Positions 46,782 to 57,493 of a stretch of DNA of 64,000 nt are shown piece after piece. Location of the stretch: the NCBI GenBank assembly GCA_947396885.1, contig OX377201.1:24467923-24531922 (forward strand). The letters are read 5' to 3'. A program made the position numbers and the translations under genes. The notes beneath the pieces are model-generated. The model was not told the origin of the DNA and searched no databases. It saw only the letters and a list, made by a program, of their open reading frames with translations. The DNA comes from Heligmosomoides polygyrus polygyrus. Taxonomy: Eukaryota > Nematoda > Chromadorea > Rhabditida > Heligmosomidae. Positions within the stretch are counted from its first letter, which is position 1; every line of letters starts with the position of its first letter.

Positions 46782-48523
46782 AGCCACTCATTATGGTGAC
46801 GTCGACCGAAAGCTCGAGTCGCGCGATGGCGAGCGGTATTTGTACCGACTTGCTAAGACCCGCCATCGCCAAACCGAGGATATTGAAAAGTTCTTTGGCA
46901 TCATTGATTCTGACAAACCGCAAAAAGGCGCTGAAGCGATGGCGTGATTACTTTGAGGAAATTTCCACTATGGAATTTCCTCACACAGCCATCCCTTCTG
47001 TGGGTTCTGTTCACGGTCCCGTTCACAAGATCACCGTGTAGGAAACAGAAGCGGCTCTGAAAAAGATGAAGCTATGCAAGGCGATAGGAACGGATGATCT
47101 GGCAGTCGATGTTTGGATGTCGAAATTCTGGTATCCTGCTGAGTGGTTGGCTGAGTTCTTCAACCAGGTAGTAAAGGAGAGGAAAGTACCGGAGTGTTGG
47201 CACAACAGTACGACGATTCCGACCTGGAAGAAGAAGGGCAGTCCTGCGGACTGCGTTAATTCCGTCCGATTCGTTTGCTTCGCATACTATGAAGATCTTC
47301 GAGCGAATCCTCGATAGAAGAATCCGTGAAATCGTCAAGCTCTCCGACAACCAGTGCGGCTTTGTGTCTGGTTGTGGGACCATTGATGCTATACACGCCG
47401 CCCGCCTCCTGGTGGAGAAGCATCGCGAGAAGCAGAAGCCGGTGCGTATCGCCTTTCTCGACTTGGAGAAGGCCTTCGACCGCGTACCGCGTGAGGTTAT
47501 ATGGTACGCCTTGCGACAACACAACATACCTGAGGAACTCATAGAATGGGTGCGAATGCTCTACTCTTGCCCAAAGAGTAGAGTGCAAGCTGCAGCTGGA
47601 ACCTCGATGGAGTTTCCCATCTCTGTTGGGGTGCACCAAGGTTCTGCGCTTTCTCCGCTCCTCTTTGTTGTCGTCATGGATGCCATTACGCGAGATCTTC
47701 AGAAGCCTGTCCAATGGACATTGCTCTATGCTGATGACGTGATGCTCGCTTGCGAAGATAAAGATGATCTCGAGCGCCAGGTGCAAGCTAGGTGCGACCG
47801 CCTGGCGATGTTCGGACTCAAATTGAACGTCAAGAAGACTGAGTACCGAACGACTGACGTTAGCGAGTCCGGCTCCATTAAGATTGACGGCACTGAGCTT
47901 GCACGCACTTCGGTGTTTAAATACCTGGGGTCAGCAATAGCGTCTGACGGTGGTCTGATGGTTGAAGTGAACTCACGCGTGAGTGTAGCTTGGTCCAAGT
48001 GGCGATCGCTGACTGGCGTGCTCTGCGATAGGAAGTTACCAGAGCACCTGAAGTCGAAGATTTACAGAGCCGTCGTTCGGCCAGTAGCGATGTACGGCGC
48101 TGAGTGTTGGCCTGCGACTAAGGAAGTTGAAACGCGCCTCAGCGTCATGGAGACGAAGATGCTGCGCTGGACGGCTGGAGTCAACCGCATGGACCGTATT
48201 CGAAATGATGCTATTCGGCAGAAGTTCGGTGTCACGCCGATAGCGGACAAGATGCGCGAAGCTCGCTTGCGATGGTACGGCTACGTTCTGCGTGGAAAGG
48301 AAGACAGCGTCCGCAAGATAGGCCTTGAGTTGGAACACACACACAGGAAAGCGGCATAGAGGACGCCCGAAGCAGCGTTGGTCGGATACGTTACACAATG
48401 ACATGAAAGTAACTGGCGTCCACCCTAATCAAGCGCAGGACCGGGAAAGGTGGCGTCATGACACCAGAAGAGCGGACCCCGCGACGAAGCGCGACAAACG
48501 CTGAAGAAGAAGAAAAAGAATCA
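46782..48523 (+). mobile_element. RTE-type LINE, 5'-truncated, inserted in repeat X
   Basis: The main frame 47289-48359 (356 codons) encodes the reverse transcriptase: RIAFLDLEKAFDRVP, GVHQGSALSPLLF, LLYADDVMLA (YADD catalytic box) and KYLGSAIASDGG, then TGVLCDRK, MYGAECWPATK and LRWYGYVLRGKEDS. Upstream, broken frames 46790-47288 carry the connecting region (WRDYFEEIS, DVWMSKFWYPAEWLAEFFNQ, IPTWKKKGSPADC). The N-terminal endonuclease is absent. It ends with GACAAACGCTGAAGAAGAAG near 48510. A related but diverged sequence flanks both ends (CATGGCGGAAGAT left, CATTGCGGAATAT right), which looks like the target-site duplication. Confidence 0.92.
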
Positions 48524-49335
48524 TTGCGGAATATCTCCCTTTTTGCTTTTAAAACAAACCGCGAAATTTTGCTCCATAGAGGGAGACTGAATTTTATGAT
48601 TTTCAAAAAGTTTTACCTTTTTGAGACACTTTATCACCTTGTGACCCTGAGGCTGACCTTGTCAACAATGCTTGAGCAGAGCCTGTCTACTGACTATTGA
48701 GCTGCTTCGTGACGGTAAATTTGCGGTTTTGGGCTTTGCGCTATTGTTTGGTATGGAATTCAATCATGGAATTCATGGAATTGCTGTACATCCATATTGA
48801 AGTTTGCCATTTTAGGTCAACAGTGAAATTCAATCAACGTTTGCTGTACATCTATATCGAAGTTTGCACTTTTACGTCCGCACTGTTCGGCTGAAAAGTG
48901 TTTTCATGAAAATCGACACGACAGTAAACTGAGGGTGGTCATACAAGGAAAAACATTTCGTTACTATTAACCCATGTTCTCGAAAAGAAACGTATAGAGA
49001 AGTTGTATTTCCATAATGGACGATGGATTCTGAAAAATTTGAGAGCAGAAAAGAAAATGGTAGAAAATGAAAATGGTAGGTTTTGGTAGAACCATTGAAA
49101 AATTAAAAATTCTTCTAAATGGGGGTGGCAACAAATTGCAGAATACAGGGGACGGTGATGACTTGTCAATGTCCGAGTTGGCTTACAGAAGGTTGTATAG
49201 TAGGCCAACAACGTTGGATTGTAGATAATGCTTGCTCAGATTTAATATGACAAGGGCGAAATTAGAGTAAAGAGGCCCCAATTTGCGAAAACGAAGGCGA
49301 TGACTGTAAAAAAATAGGAAAAAATCGATATAAGA
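48511..49335 (+). repeat. Long repeat X, copy 1 (part after the RTE)
   Basis: This continues repeat X beyond the RTE insertion. It pairs in inverted orientation with 61206-60413, and a diverged third copy of its first 600 bp lies at 54530-55150. Frames such as 48697-48894 (LYIHIEVCHFRSTVKFN) are conserved among copies but are not a recognised protein. Confidence 0.8.
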
Positions 49336-49729
49336 ATATTGGAATTGCACTGTCTACAGAATTCAAAGCACCACTTTCACGTTAAATTGTACAATCAAAT
49401 TGGACGCTTTTCAGACCAAGTTTGACATCTTCTAAACAAACGTGATGCCTCCGAAGCCAAAGTGAACGTCTTCTAAATTGAAAAGAGCTTCTTACAGGTT
49501 AAACTACAAACTTTTCAAAAAGGTTAGAATAATTGTTTTGTTCAAGGAAAATTTTGTATACATCGATCTGTAATTTCGAAATTTCTTAATTGAGATGGCC
49601 AAATGAAGTGACAAAGACCATAAAAGTGCTGGACAATGTGAAAAGGATAATCAGTCAGGAAAACAGAGCTGGGAGCTAATAAACTTTGCGAGCAGCATGT
49701 CTAGCACTAATAAAGCCTATGGAATTGAC

Positions 49730-49865
49730 CAGATGGAATCTATAGAATCTTTTTCGACTGCGGCCCAAATAAAGCGCTCCCAAGCAGCTCGTTCCATGCC
49801 CATCTTTGGGATCAAATCATTCGTCATGTCGACTCTATGGCCATACAGTTAGGTATTAATGCTTG
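49730..49865 (-). pseudogene. Small RTE-like fragment
   Basis: The minus-strand frame reads YGHRVDMTNDLIPKMGMERA and then AWERFIWAAVEK. It matches the YLGREVNM..DL.PE.GRRKRAARGAF region of the RTE-like copy at 55.35-55.45 kb. Only about 45 codons remain. Confidence 0.5.
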
Positions 49866-50439
49866 TAAATAATAGCTCCATTGACGGGGTGGGCTATATG
49901 TGTAAACCCTGGGAAGTGCAGCTTATACCACTAGATAATCCTATTAGCCTTGGAAGCGTCACGTGCCCAAAGCGTCAGCATCACAAATGACGTTTGTGCC
50001 ACAGATGTAGTGCTTGAGCTTCAGCATCTTCTTCATCTCGGCTGTTAGAAAATTAGAAGGCATGTAGAGCGGCTAGTCTCTGAGTGAAAACTGTTAGAAA
50101 CAGTCAGTTCTTCCTGACACCAGGAGAGATGAAGAGCTATGTGGAAGCTATTTTGGAGAGATATTGCACTCCTTGAGCATGTTAAGGCCTTTGTCTCTAG
50201 TAGACTCCTTTCTGATTACTGATGTTGCGTGTTTTGTTAATCTTCCATTATTGTTTTTTGGTGTAAATGCAGTGCTCCTATATATTTATACCATTACCTT
50301 ATGCATTCATAACAAGCATAGGCACAAACGCAGACATAAACATGTTCCGTACGACTAGCAAAATTGAAAAAATTCGCTCATACCTTTGCTAAAAGCGTTA
50401 ATTGGGGTGGTGATCACGAGCCTGATATCGGTTTCTGAG

Positions 50440-50725
50440 TTTCAGGTATCTATTGGCATGTTAAGGTTAAGGCATGAACAAGTGGGGGTGGTGAAGTCAG
50501 AAGCAGGATGATCTTCTTCTACCATTTCCTTGGTGCTCCTCTCTGACGCTTTCCGTGTGCCTCGAAATTTAGGGTCAACCTTATGGGGTGATCTACTGGT
50601 CTTCTGAGGATGTCTCCATACCATCACTATGTGCTGCTCCTTCGCCTTCAGCAGTATCGGTACTGTCATCATAACTGCCGCAACGTTCTCATTTCACACT
50701 TTTTTCCGACGGGTCTCAACTAGAC
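50440..50725 (-). pseudogene. RTE-type LINE fragment
   Basis: Minus-strand DNA from about 50720 to 50510 is a diverged copy of 18575-18365, the RTE C-terminal region (AVMKTAPIQL, LRWYGHVLRRPEDHPIRLAL, KRPRGAPRKRW in the other copy). It contains several indels. Confidence 0.7.
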
Positions 50726-51546
50726 AGTGTCTATTTTGAGAAGGCAAGCGCTCTACGACCAGGAGATAAGGCAAGACAAGTCATCTTCTCCTATTGAGGT
50801 CGATGAATCGCAAGCAGACTTGTCTTTGAACGATAAACAATGAACTATCCAGCAATTCGCCGCAGCAGGTCGCATGAAAGCTAAATGGGAATCTGAGCCT
50901 ACTACGACATTAGCTCGCTGAAACGGAGTGCGTTGCGCTTGACAAGCGCGGACAGGTTAACGTCACCACTCGACATTTTTCTTATATTTTTGCTTTTTTA
51001 TTTTATCATTTATTTCTTCCGAGTTCAGTGATACTGCAGTCTTCGTTTGAAGATATTTGATTTCATGCCAAATGCTCCCTGTCTGGTTATCATCCACACC
51101 TCGTTTTCGTACAAATTCTCCTGTGTGCGTTTTCCTCTTGCACCTATTCAAGCACAGCTTTTATTTCTGCGCGTAGAGGTCTTTCTTGAATGCGCTACAA
51201 GCGATCAAGGAATAATCATACTTCTTCGTTGTCCCAAAACTAGATGTTCCTAGAAATCCAAGTTGTCTAGCAAATTTAGGACGACAAAATAGCTAGACCG
51301 TTTTCTTCATATTTTGCTTGAACAAGGGTTACAGGAGATGTCCAATCTATGTCGCTATGTCGCAACTAAGATTATCCGTGGAGGCGATTTAGTCATATAA
51401 ACGCTAGACGCTTGTCCAACATTACGTAGAATAACTTAGCAGGAGTTTGAGAGCAGAGATCCTGGATCGAATTTAGCGTAGCATCCCATCGGTCATAACT
51501 GCCTTTATTTGTGAATAATCTGCGAAACGAAATGCTTATGAGAAGT

Positions 51547-51552
51547 TTTATT
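51547..51552 (-). promoter_or_regulatory. Polyadenylation signal of the CAP gene
   Basis: AATAAA on the minus strand lies 31 bp downstream of the stop codon of the CAP gene, the usual distance for nematode 3' ends. Confidence 0.6.
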
Positions 51553-51582
51553 CGCGAACGGCCGACGTTTGCACACATTCGT

Positions 51583-53087
51583 TTAAGGGAACAGGCTTCC
51601 TAGATCGTCTACATCACAAAGTCCGATTTCCTCGATACAGGTTGTACCCGATGGACATTTGGTGCAGATGTCGCTCTCATTGGGGCCTTTGCTGTAGACG
51701 TATTTTCCCACAGTGTTGACCCTGAATGACAACAGCTCCAAGAAAATTCGTTCTAGGGAAAAACAATGTTGACCTAGTTTGGAAAGTAATCAAATGTATC
51801 CATTGAAAGCGAACATTTTGGGATAGAAGCAGACAACGGAGTATTTGTCGCCGCATTTGTGTGTAGCACAACCAAGCCTGTTGTTGAGTGCCCACGCCAT
51901 CTGTAAGGCGATGTGTAAGATGCCATGTTTAGCGAAAGTTCGACGCATGACAAAGGACATTTGGATGCATCTCTGACGGCATTTGACATGCGATGCTCGA
52001 AGCACCATTGGGTTCTTCTCACCTTAGTGGCGTGGACCACCTTGCCGGCATCTTCAGCCTCTTGCGAGAACAGCATCTTGTTCAGTCCGTAGTTGTCGAA
52101 CTCTTCCCACCAAGTCTCCATCGCCTGTAAGCACTGGTTTCTGCTAAATATTTAACTGTGAACTCAACTTCACAAGAACAGGTGTAATGAAGGTATGCTG
52201 GCCAGCTCCATTTTTCTCAAAAGAATATTTCTTAAATAACTAAGCACATTCGCTATTGATTTTGCACACTTGGATACATGATGCTTAAGATCACTTGGCT
52301 CAAACTGTGATTCCTACCTTTTTTGCTGCATCATCGTCGTGCGTGATGGTGGCATCCACCGGAACCAGCATGACGTTCGCTTTATATTCCGGAGGCACAG
52401 TTGGTGTTTCCGAGCATTCTTTAGCGCCTTTAAGGGCCTCCTTTTCAATGTCACAGATGTAGTACTGAAGCACATTTATCAACTCCGGTGTAACGAAAAG
52501 TGGGGGTAAGATAGGATTGTGAGCTAATAAAAGTTTTTAGCGTTAAGGACTTCTTTAGTCGTCTAAGGTAGGCAGCCACTCTGCGTTATAAACCTACCAT
52601 CTGGTTCATGTTTCTTGCATATTGAGCCATTCTCTTCGGACCGTTTTTCTGCTGGCCCATAGCGAGTTGTGACCTAAAATGACAAGATAGGTCTTCAAAT
52701 GCGGCCGCAAGAGGGGCGTTTTCTAAATTAAATCTACTTAAGTAAAAGCAATCTGTACCTGTAGTCGTTGTGGGTGTCCATGAATACAGTTCTTGTCCAA
52801 TCCGTATAGCTTGTGTATGCCTCGTTATATGGACAGAGTTGATCTAAAATAAATGCAGGGTAAAATGGTACGCTAATTCGGAGGTTTTAACACGCTGGAT
52901 GCGAAAATCTGCAGAAATTCGTAGTTTACACAATCTCTCAACGGATGAAGTACTTACTTAGATTTACAACTCTGGCTGCCGCATAGAAGACCTGTGCGAT
53001 GACCTGAACAGTAGAATCGCTCGTGAGACAAAAGCAGCTATATCACGACGGTAAAGTTACCAGAGAGGCGAAGACCAGGTGACCCAT
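51583..53087 (-). CDS. Secreted CAP/SCP-domain (ASP-like) protein, eight exons
   Basis: Proposed exons: 53087-53061, 53003-52958, 52843-52759, 52673-52598, 52464-52318, 52124-52023, 51900-51815 and 51721-51583. All phases agree and give about 235 aa. Residues 1-20 are a hydrophobic signal peptide (MGHLVFASLVIAQVFYAAA), so the product is secreted. The CAP domain shows HNDYRSQLA near residue 49, TWWEEF near 131, a CAP1-like HATKMAW near 158 and a CAP2-like VVCFYPK near 183, then a cysteine-rich hinge tail (ICTKCPSGTTC). Ten cysteines are present, as in many nematode SCP/TAPS proteins. The Glu usually present in a GEN context appears to read KAN. An AATAAA (minus) lies at 51552-51547, about 31 bp past the stop. 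The donor of exon 7 (AT-GTTCGC) is weak. Family members are released by parasitic nematodes; the role here is unknown. Repeat X copies flank it on both sides. Confidence 0.88.
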
Positions 53088-54490
53088 GGTGGATGACAGA
53101 TGCTGAACTGCCTGCGCTGCCGGCTCATCCCTCTTTTATGCTGGCTTGTGATAGCTGGCGTCCTTTGTTTTCGAAAGTACACAATTCGATGAAAGCGCCC
53201 AGTCGGCCCATTCACATAGCTGTTGACAACTCTTCATGAGGCCATGGCAAACGCGAAGCCCGAAAAGGCAAAATTTTCAAGGGAAATGTGTCCGCAATGA
53301 CAGGGCATTGAAAAATTATAGTACGTTCTCTCTTTAAATTTGGCTTATACATTGGCTCATACCCCTACTCCTAAAGTACATAGTTCTTCAAACTATTTTA
53401 GCACATCGGATGTTCGAAAAATGGAGAATTGAAAATCTGTGAGCGGATCTTCTCTTACGAAGGTACGATGGTTGGGTCAAGCGTACACTGTACACACGTG
53501 TGACGGACACTTCATTCTGTATATTCGAGAAACACACCAAATTTGAAAGTAGACCATTTACAAGAGTAACACACAAAAGACCTCACTGTGAGAGAACAGA
53601 ATTTCGCAGTTTCCTATTCAATCGGCGTCTTCCTGTGTGGTATTCGGGTCCATTTTCCATCGCTGCACTAGTACAGGTCATAGGCAACTTGTGATTTTCT
53701 TGGCTCGATCAGAGCTGCCGCTTTACGAAACATAGAAAAAAGGCGATGGTCGCTGAATCGCTCCTTAGCGGCTACAACGATTTTCATCAGTCGATCATCA
53801 AGTGTTCTACACTTGCAATCTAGTCTCGGAAACGCACGAAGACAACTATCGCTGGTGGTCTTGGTACTTCCACGCAGGACGACCTAAAAGCCTGGCCCTA
53901 TGTCCATTGACCTGCGTCAGGACCAACTCGTCTCCTACGCTGCACAGAAATCCACTCTTTTTCGCTCCACTGCTTCTACCAACTCGCACGAGCGGCCTGT
54001 CAACGTACCCAGCTTCAGCGTCGCGACGCGAGTCCTGCTTACGTTATGGGGAATTTTGAACTGGTTCAATTCTCCCCCCCCCCCATGCCGTTTTCGCATC
54101 AGGACCATCGTATACTTCTCACACTCTCCAGTCTTTGCGAGTGCGCGTCGGCTCCCGCGGAGACGTTATCTCGAAAAACGTGAACTGACATACCATATGA
54201 TGTGATGTGTTTGCAGGCCGGCCTGTCGCCTGCATTCGAGTGCCCATGTTCGGATCAGCTCGTAAAAGCGAATAGTTTCCAGTAAAACCGCGTGGTCTAT
54301 TTTAGAAGTCTGTGTACTCATTACGGTAAAAATTAGAATTGGAAAATTTAAGAGAACAAACGTCGTGAACGCTAAAATGTTGAATATGCAGGAAGCCTTA
54401 CTTAATGAAAGTTGGAGATCAGCAGCAAGTGAGGCAATGCCAAACTCAGAAATTCATGTAAACGTGTGCTAAAACGCTAAGTAAATAACA
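53088..54490. other. Upstream flank of the CAP gene, no gene seen
   Basis: It should hold the CAP gene promoter, but no clear element is recognisable. A C-rich homopolymer lies at 54074-54084. No open frame has a recognisable motif. Confidence 0.35.
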
Positions 54491-54529
54491 GTTGTGCCAT
54501 CAATTATGCAAATCTCGCGCAATGCGGAG

Positions 54530-55150
54530 TGGTTGTGTCCAGCAATGCAATTACCGGGAGATTTTCCCTTTTCTTCTTCAGAATAAACAGCAAAGTTCTG
54601 CTCCAGTTAGAGGAGGACTGAATTATGATCTTTCAAAAAGTGTTTACCTTTTTGAAACATCTTATCACCTTGTGTCCCTGATGTTGACTTATTGTTAGTC
54701 TCTGCTTTGATGGCAAATTGGTGGTTTTGGGATTTTGACTATCGTTTGATATAGAATTCAATCAAGTTCTGCAGCACATCTGTGTCGAAGTTTGCCCTTT
54801 TACGTTTGCAATGTGCTATAACGTGTTCGGTTGAAAAGAGTTTTTGTGGAATTCGATGTGACATTAAACTGAGGGTGGTCATACTAGGAAAAAGATGTGG
54901 TTACTATTAAGCCAGTTTTTGTTAAGCAACGAATACAGACGTTACATTTCTATAATGGACGATCGTTTTCTGAAAATTATGAGAGCAGAAGAGATAATGG
55001 TAGAAAATGAATACGGTAGGTTTTGAGAACGTTTGAAAAATTAAACGTTCTCCTAAATGGAAGTGGAAACCAATTGCAGAGTACCGTAGTTGTCTGATTC
55101 TTCGCCAAGGTCTTATAGTGCTACAACAACGTTGGTTATAGACTTGCACG
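54530..55150 (+). repeat. Partial, diverged copy of repeat X
   Basis: It matches 48535-49230 in the same orientation (GGGAGATTTTCCC against TATCTCCC, then the TTTCAAAAAGTTTTACC-type and TTATCACCTTGTG blocks, and CTGAGGGTGGTCATAC). It is clearly more diverged than the 42/57 kb pair, so it is an older copy. Confidence 0.75.
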
Positions 55151-55159
55151 AGCTTCTTA

Positions 55160-56190
55160 CTTCTTTTAAGGCGACACCCTGCTCATAGCACCAGCATTAG
55201 TCAGGCTGAACCAACGCTGGCAGACTTCGACCGTGTATCTGTGAATGTTGGACTGCAGCTGAATCTTAGGAAAACTATGTTCATAAAAACGACAAGTTTC
55301 TGATGCTCCATTCTCGCTCACGGAACGAACGAACGAATATCTTCGAGTGCTCAGCTACGTGTATCTAGGTCGCGAAGTTAACATGGCCAGCGACCTAGGC
55401 CCAGAGGTAGGCAGGAGGAAACGAGCGGCTCGGGGAGCCTTCATGAGCGTCGAAGAAGTCGCAAAGAAGACGAAGAACATCCGACTCCGTGCCCACCTAA
55501 CTGACTCCACTGTTCTTCCTGCCCTAGCATACGTTTCAGAGAGCTAGGCATCGAGAGGACGATGCTCGGAGAGATACGACTCACGAAACTGACAGAAAGC
55601 CTCGTAGTTCCGAGTTTCGTCTACGTTCGAAGATCAGAGACGCATGGGCCAACTCATCGAAAATTAGGAGGGCCGGGCAATTAATGCGCTTTGTGGACAC
55701 CCGCTGGGCGAGAGTCATCGCCGACTGGATTCCGCGAGATGTCAAGAGAACACCAGGACGCCCACCATCGCGTTGGTTACACTTCGTGAAATCCCTGAAC
55801 GAATGATATGACGCTCTTCGTGTCCCTAGAGGGAAGAGGATCCATTGGAGCACTCTGGTACGCGGCAGAACGAATGGTGGCGCTGCTGGCTCCCGTTCGA
55901 ACAACTCCATGGTCAACGGGACGACTGCTGATAAAGGTGATTTGAAGCGCAACAATACAGCAAACCTTAAGTGCATTAAAAGAAGAGATCGCACCATGCA
56001 CTCGAAAAGCTCGTCGCGTCTTTTACCTGGTTAATAGTGTAAATGGTGTTTACATGAAGCATCAAATTACAAATATGTGTTCTTTACCACTGTTTTTGTC
56101 GCATCGTTTACAGGTGCGAAACTCTATGCAAACAAAAGTTTTCCTATCAATCGAATAAAAATCGCGACGTCCTGGACGAGGCATTTTATA
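55160..56190 (+). pseudogene. RTE-like LINE C-terminal fragment, copy 3
   Basis: This is the longest copy of the family also seen at 19.0-20.6 kb. Frameshifted plus-strand frames give LADFDRV.VNVGLQLNLRKTMF at 55225-55290, then YVYLGREVNMASDLGPEVGR, RAARGAFMSVEEVAKKTKNI, LTDSTVLPALAYVSES (55347-55547), then DWIPRDVKRTPGRPPSRW near 55730. The 3' flank to 56170 matches 20655-20790. The YADD box is not preserved. Confidence 0.8.
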
Positions 56191-57493
56191 ATCTATTTTT
56201 TGTTAATAAAAAATTGGTCGCTTTCCTATTGTTTACAACAGGCTTTAAGGTATAAGGACATATTCAACGATTTTTGCACAGAACTGTAACTGGCGATAAA
56301 AAATAGTGTTTGTACGGTCAACCAGGGTTCTACGCGCTAGAACCCTGATTAAAAGCAAAGAGAAGAAGGTGCCAAAAGTGTTCATCCTTGTCGGCCTGGC
56401 ACTGCTCCATTTTGGTGACCTGAAAATTAGCAAATGTTTAAAAGACCGAAGGACAAATAATGTATTCTGATAGGACAAGACATGCACTTTTGAGCGTCGT
56501 ATCACTCGTCATATAAAACTGAGCAGGACGTGCTGAACAAAGCGAAGGAGTTTTTGGTGAAGATGATTTTTCCCTTTTTGGAATTTTGTTGATATTCGGC
56601 AGAAATCAGCATGAGCCAATAAAAGCAAGAAAAATTCTTATAGAGCAAAACGTTCTCTTTCAAGCGACATATAACACTGAGCAAAAGCATCCTACCACAG
56701 AGCAGGAGTTTCGGTAAAACTTCGGACGAAAAGTCGGACGTCCCAATTTGATGACCTAAAAATCAATAAAGGACAAGTGAGCGAGTAGGACCAACATGTA
56801 TCCTTGCAGTATAAAACGTTGTCTTCCAAAGGTTATGAAAACTGCGCAAACAATTCCAAACCTAAGCGGAGAGAACAAGTGCGCAAATGGCTACTTTTTC
56901 ACTTTTTCACTTTTCACTTCAACGACCTAAAAATTGACAGAATTCATTATGAAAAAAGAAATGCAATACATGCACTGATAGAGGGGACCTATGGGACAGC
57001 CTAATAGTAACCTGAACTTGCCCACTTTTATAACCGTAGTAACTCAATGTGCTCAGTGCTGTACTGCACGGCCATTTGTTCGCTTCAATAGACTGTGCGG
57101 GTCTCCTCACATCCGTCACGGATTACAGGATTTGGTCAAGGACTGGGTCTCGGCAATGTGGTACGCCACTCCGGCACCTACCGCCTATAAAAATCTGCAG
57201 TTTCCAGCTAGGTTTCGTTTTAGGCAGCTCGACGAATACGCACGAATTTAAAGCTTCAAAACAAAGGGACAGACTACGTGGCAAACTCGCTCTATTGTGA
57301 CCTAGTGGGCCAATCGAAGTCGTGCACTATCATGCCGCATGAAAGCACGAAGTGCTTGTCAGGATAGGTTTATGTTATACTTCGGCGACGTCGTCGACAG
57401 GAGAGCATCGGAGCACACTGTACTAATAGAAGTATGGTGCAGTGTTGAACATTTAACGACTATTGATTTACTAATTTAACGAATTTAATGCAC
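56191..57493. other. Unassigned intergenic stretch
   Basis: No gene or repeat is recognised apart from a low-complexity TTAACGA-type block at 57450-57490 at the edge of the next X copy. Confidence 0.35.

Larger units (their letters stand above)
49336..51582. other. Mostly unassigned, with RTE remnants
   Basis: Two LINE fragments are listed separately. Around 50025-49955 on the minus strand an acceptor is followed by a short KKMLKLKHYIC stretch that faintly resembles part of a CAP-domain exon, but it is too short to call. No other gene is recognised. Confidence 0.35.
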
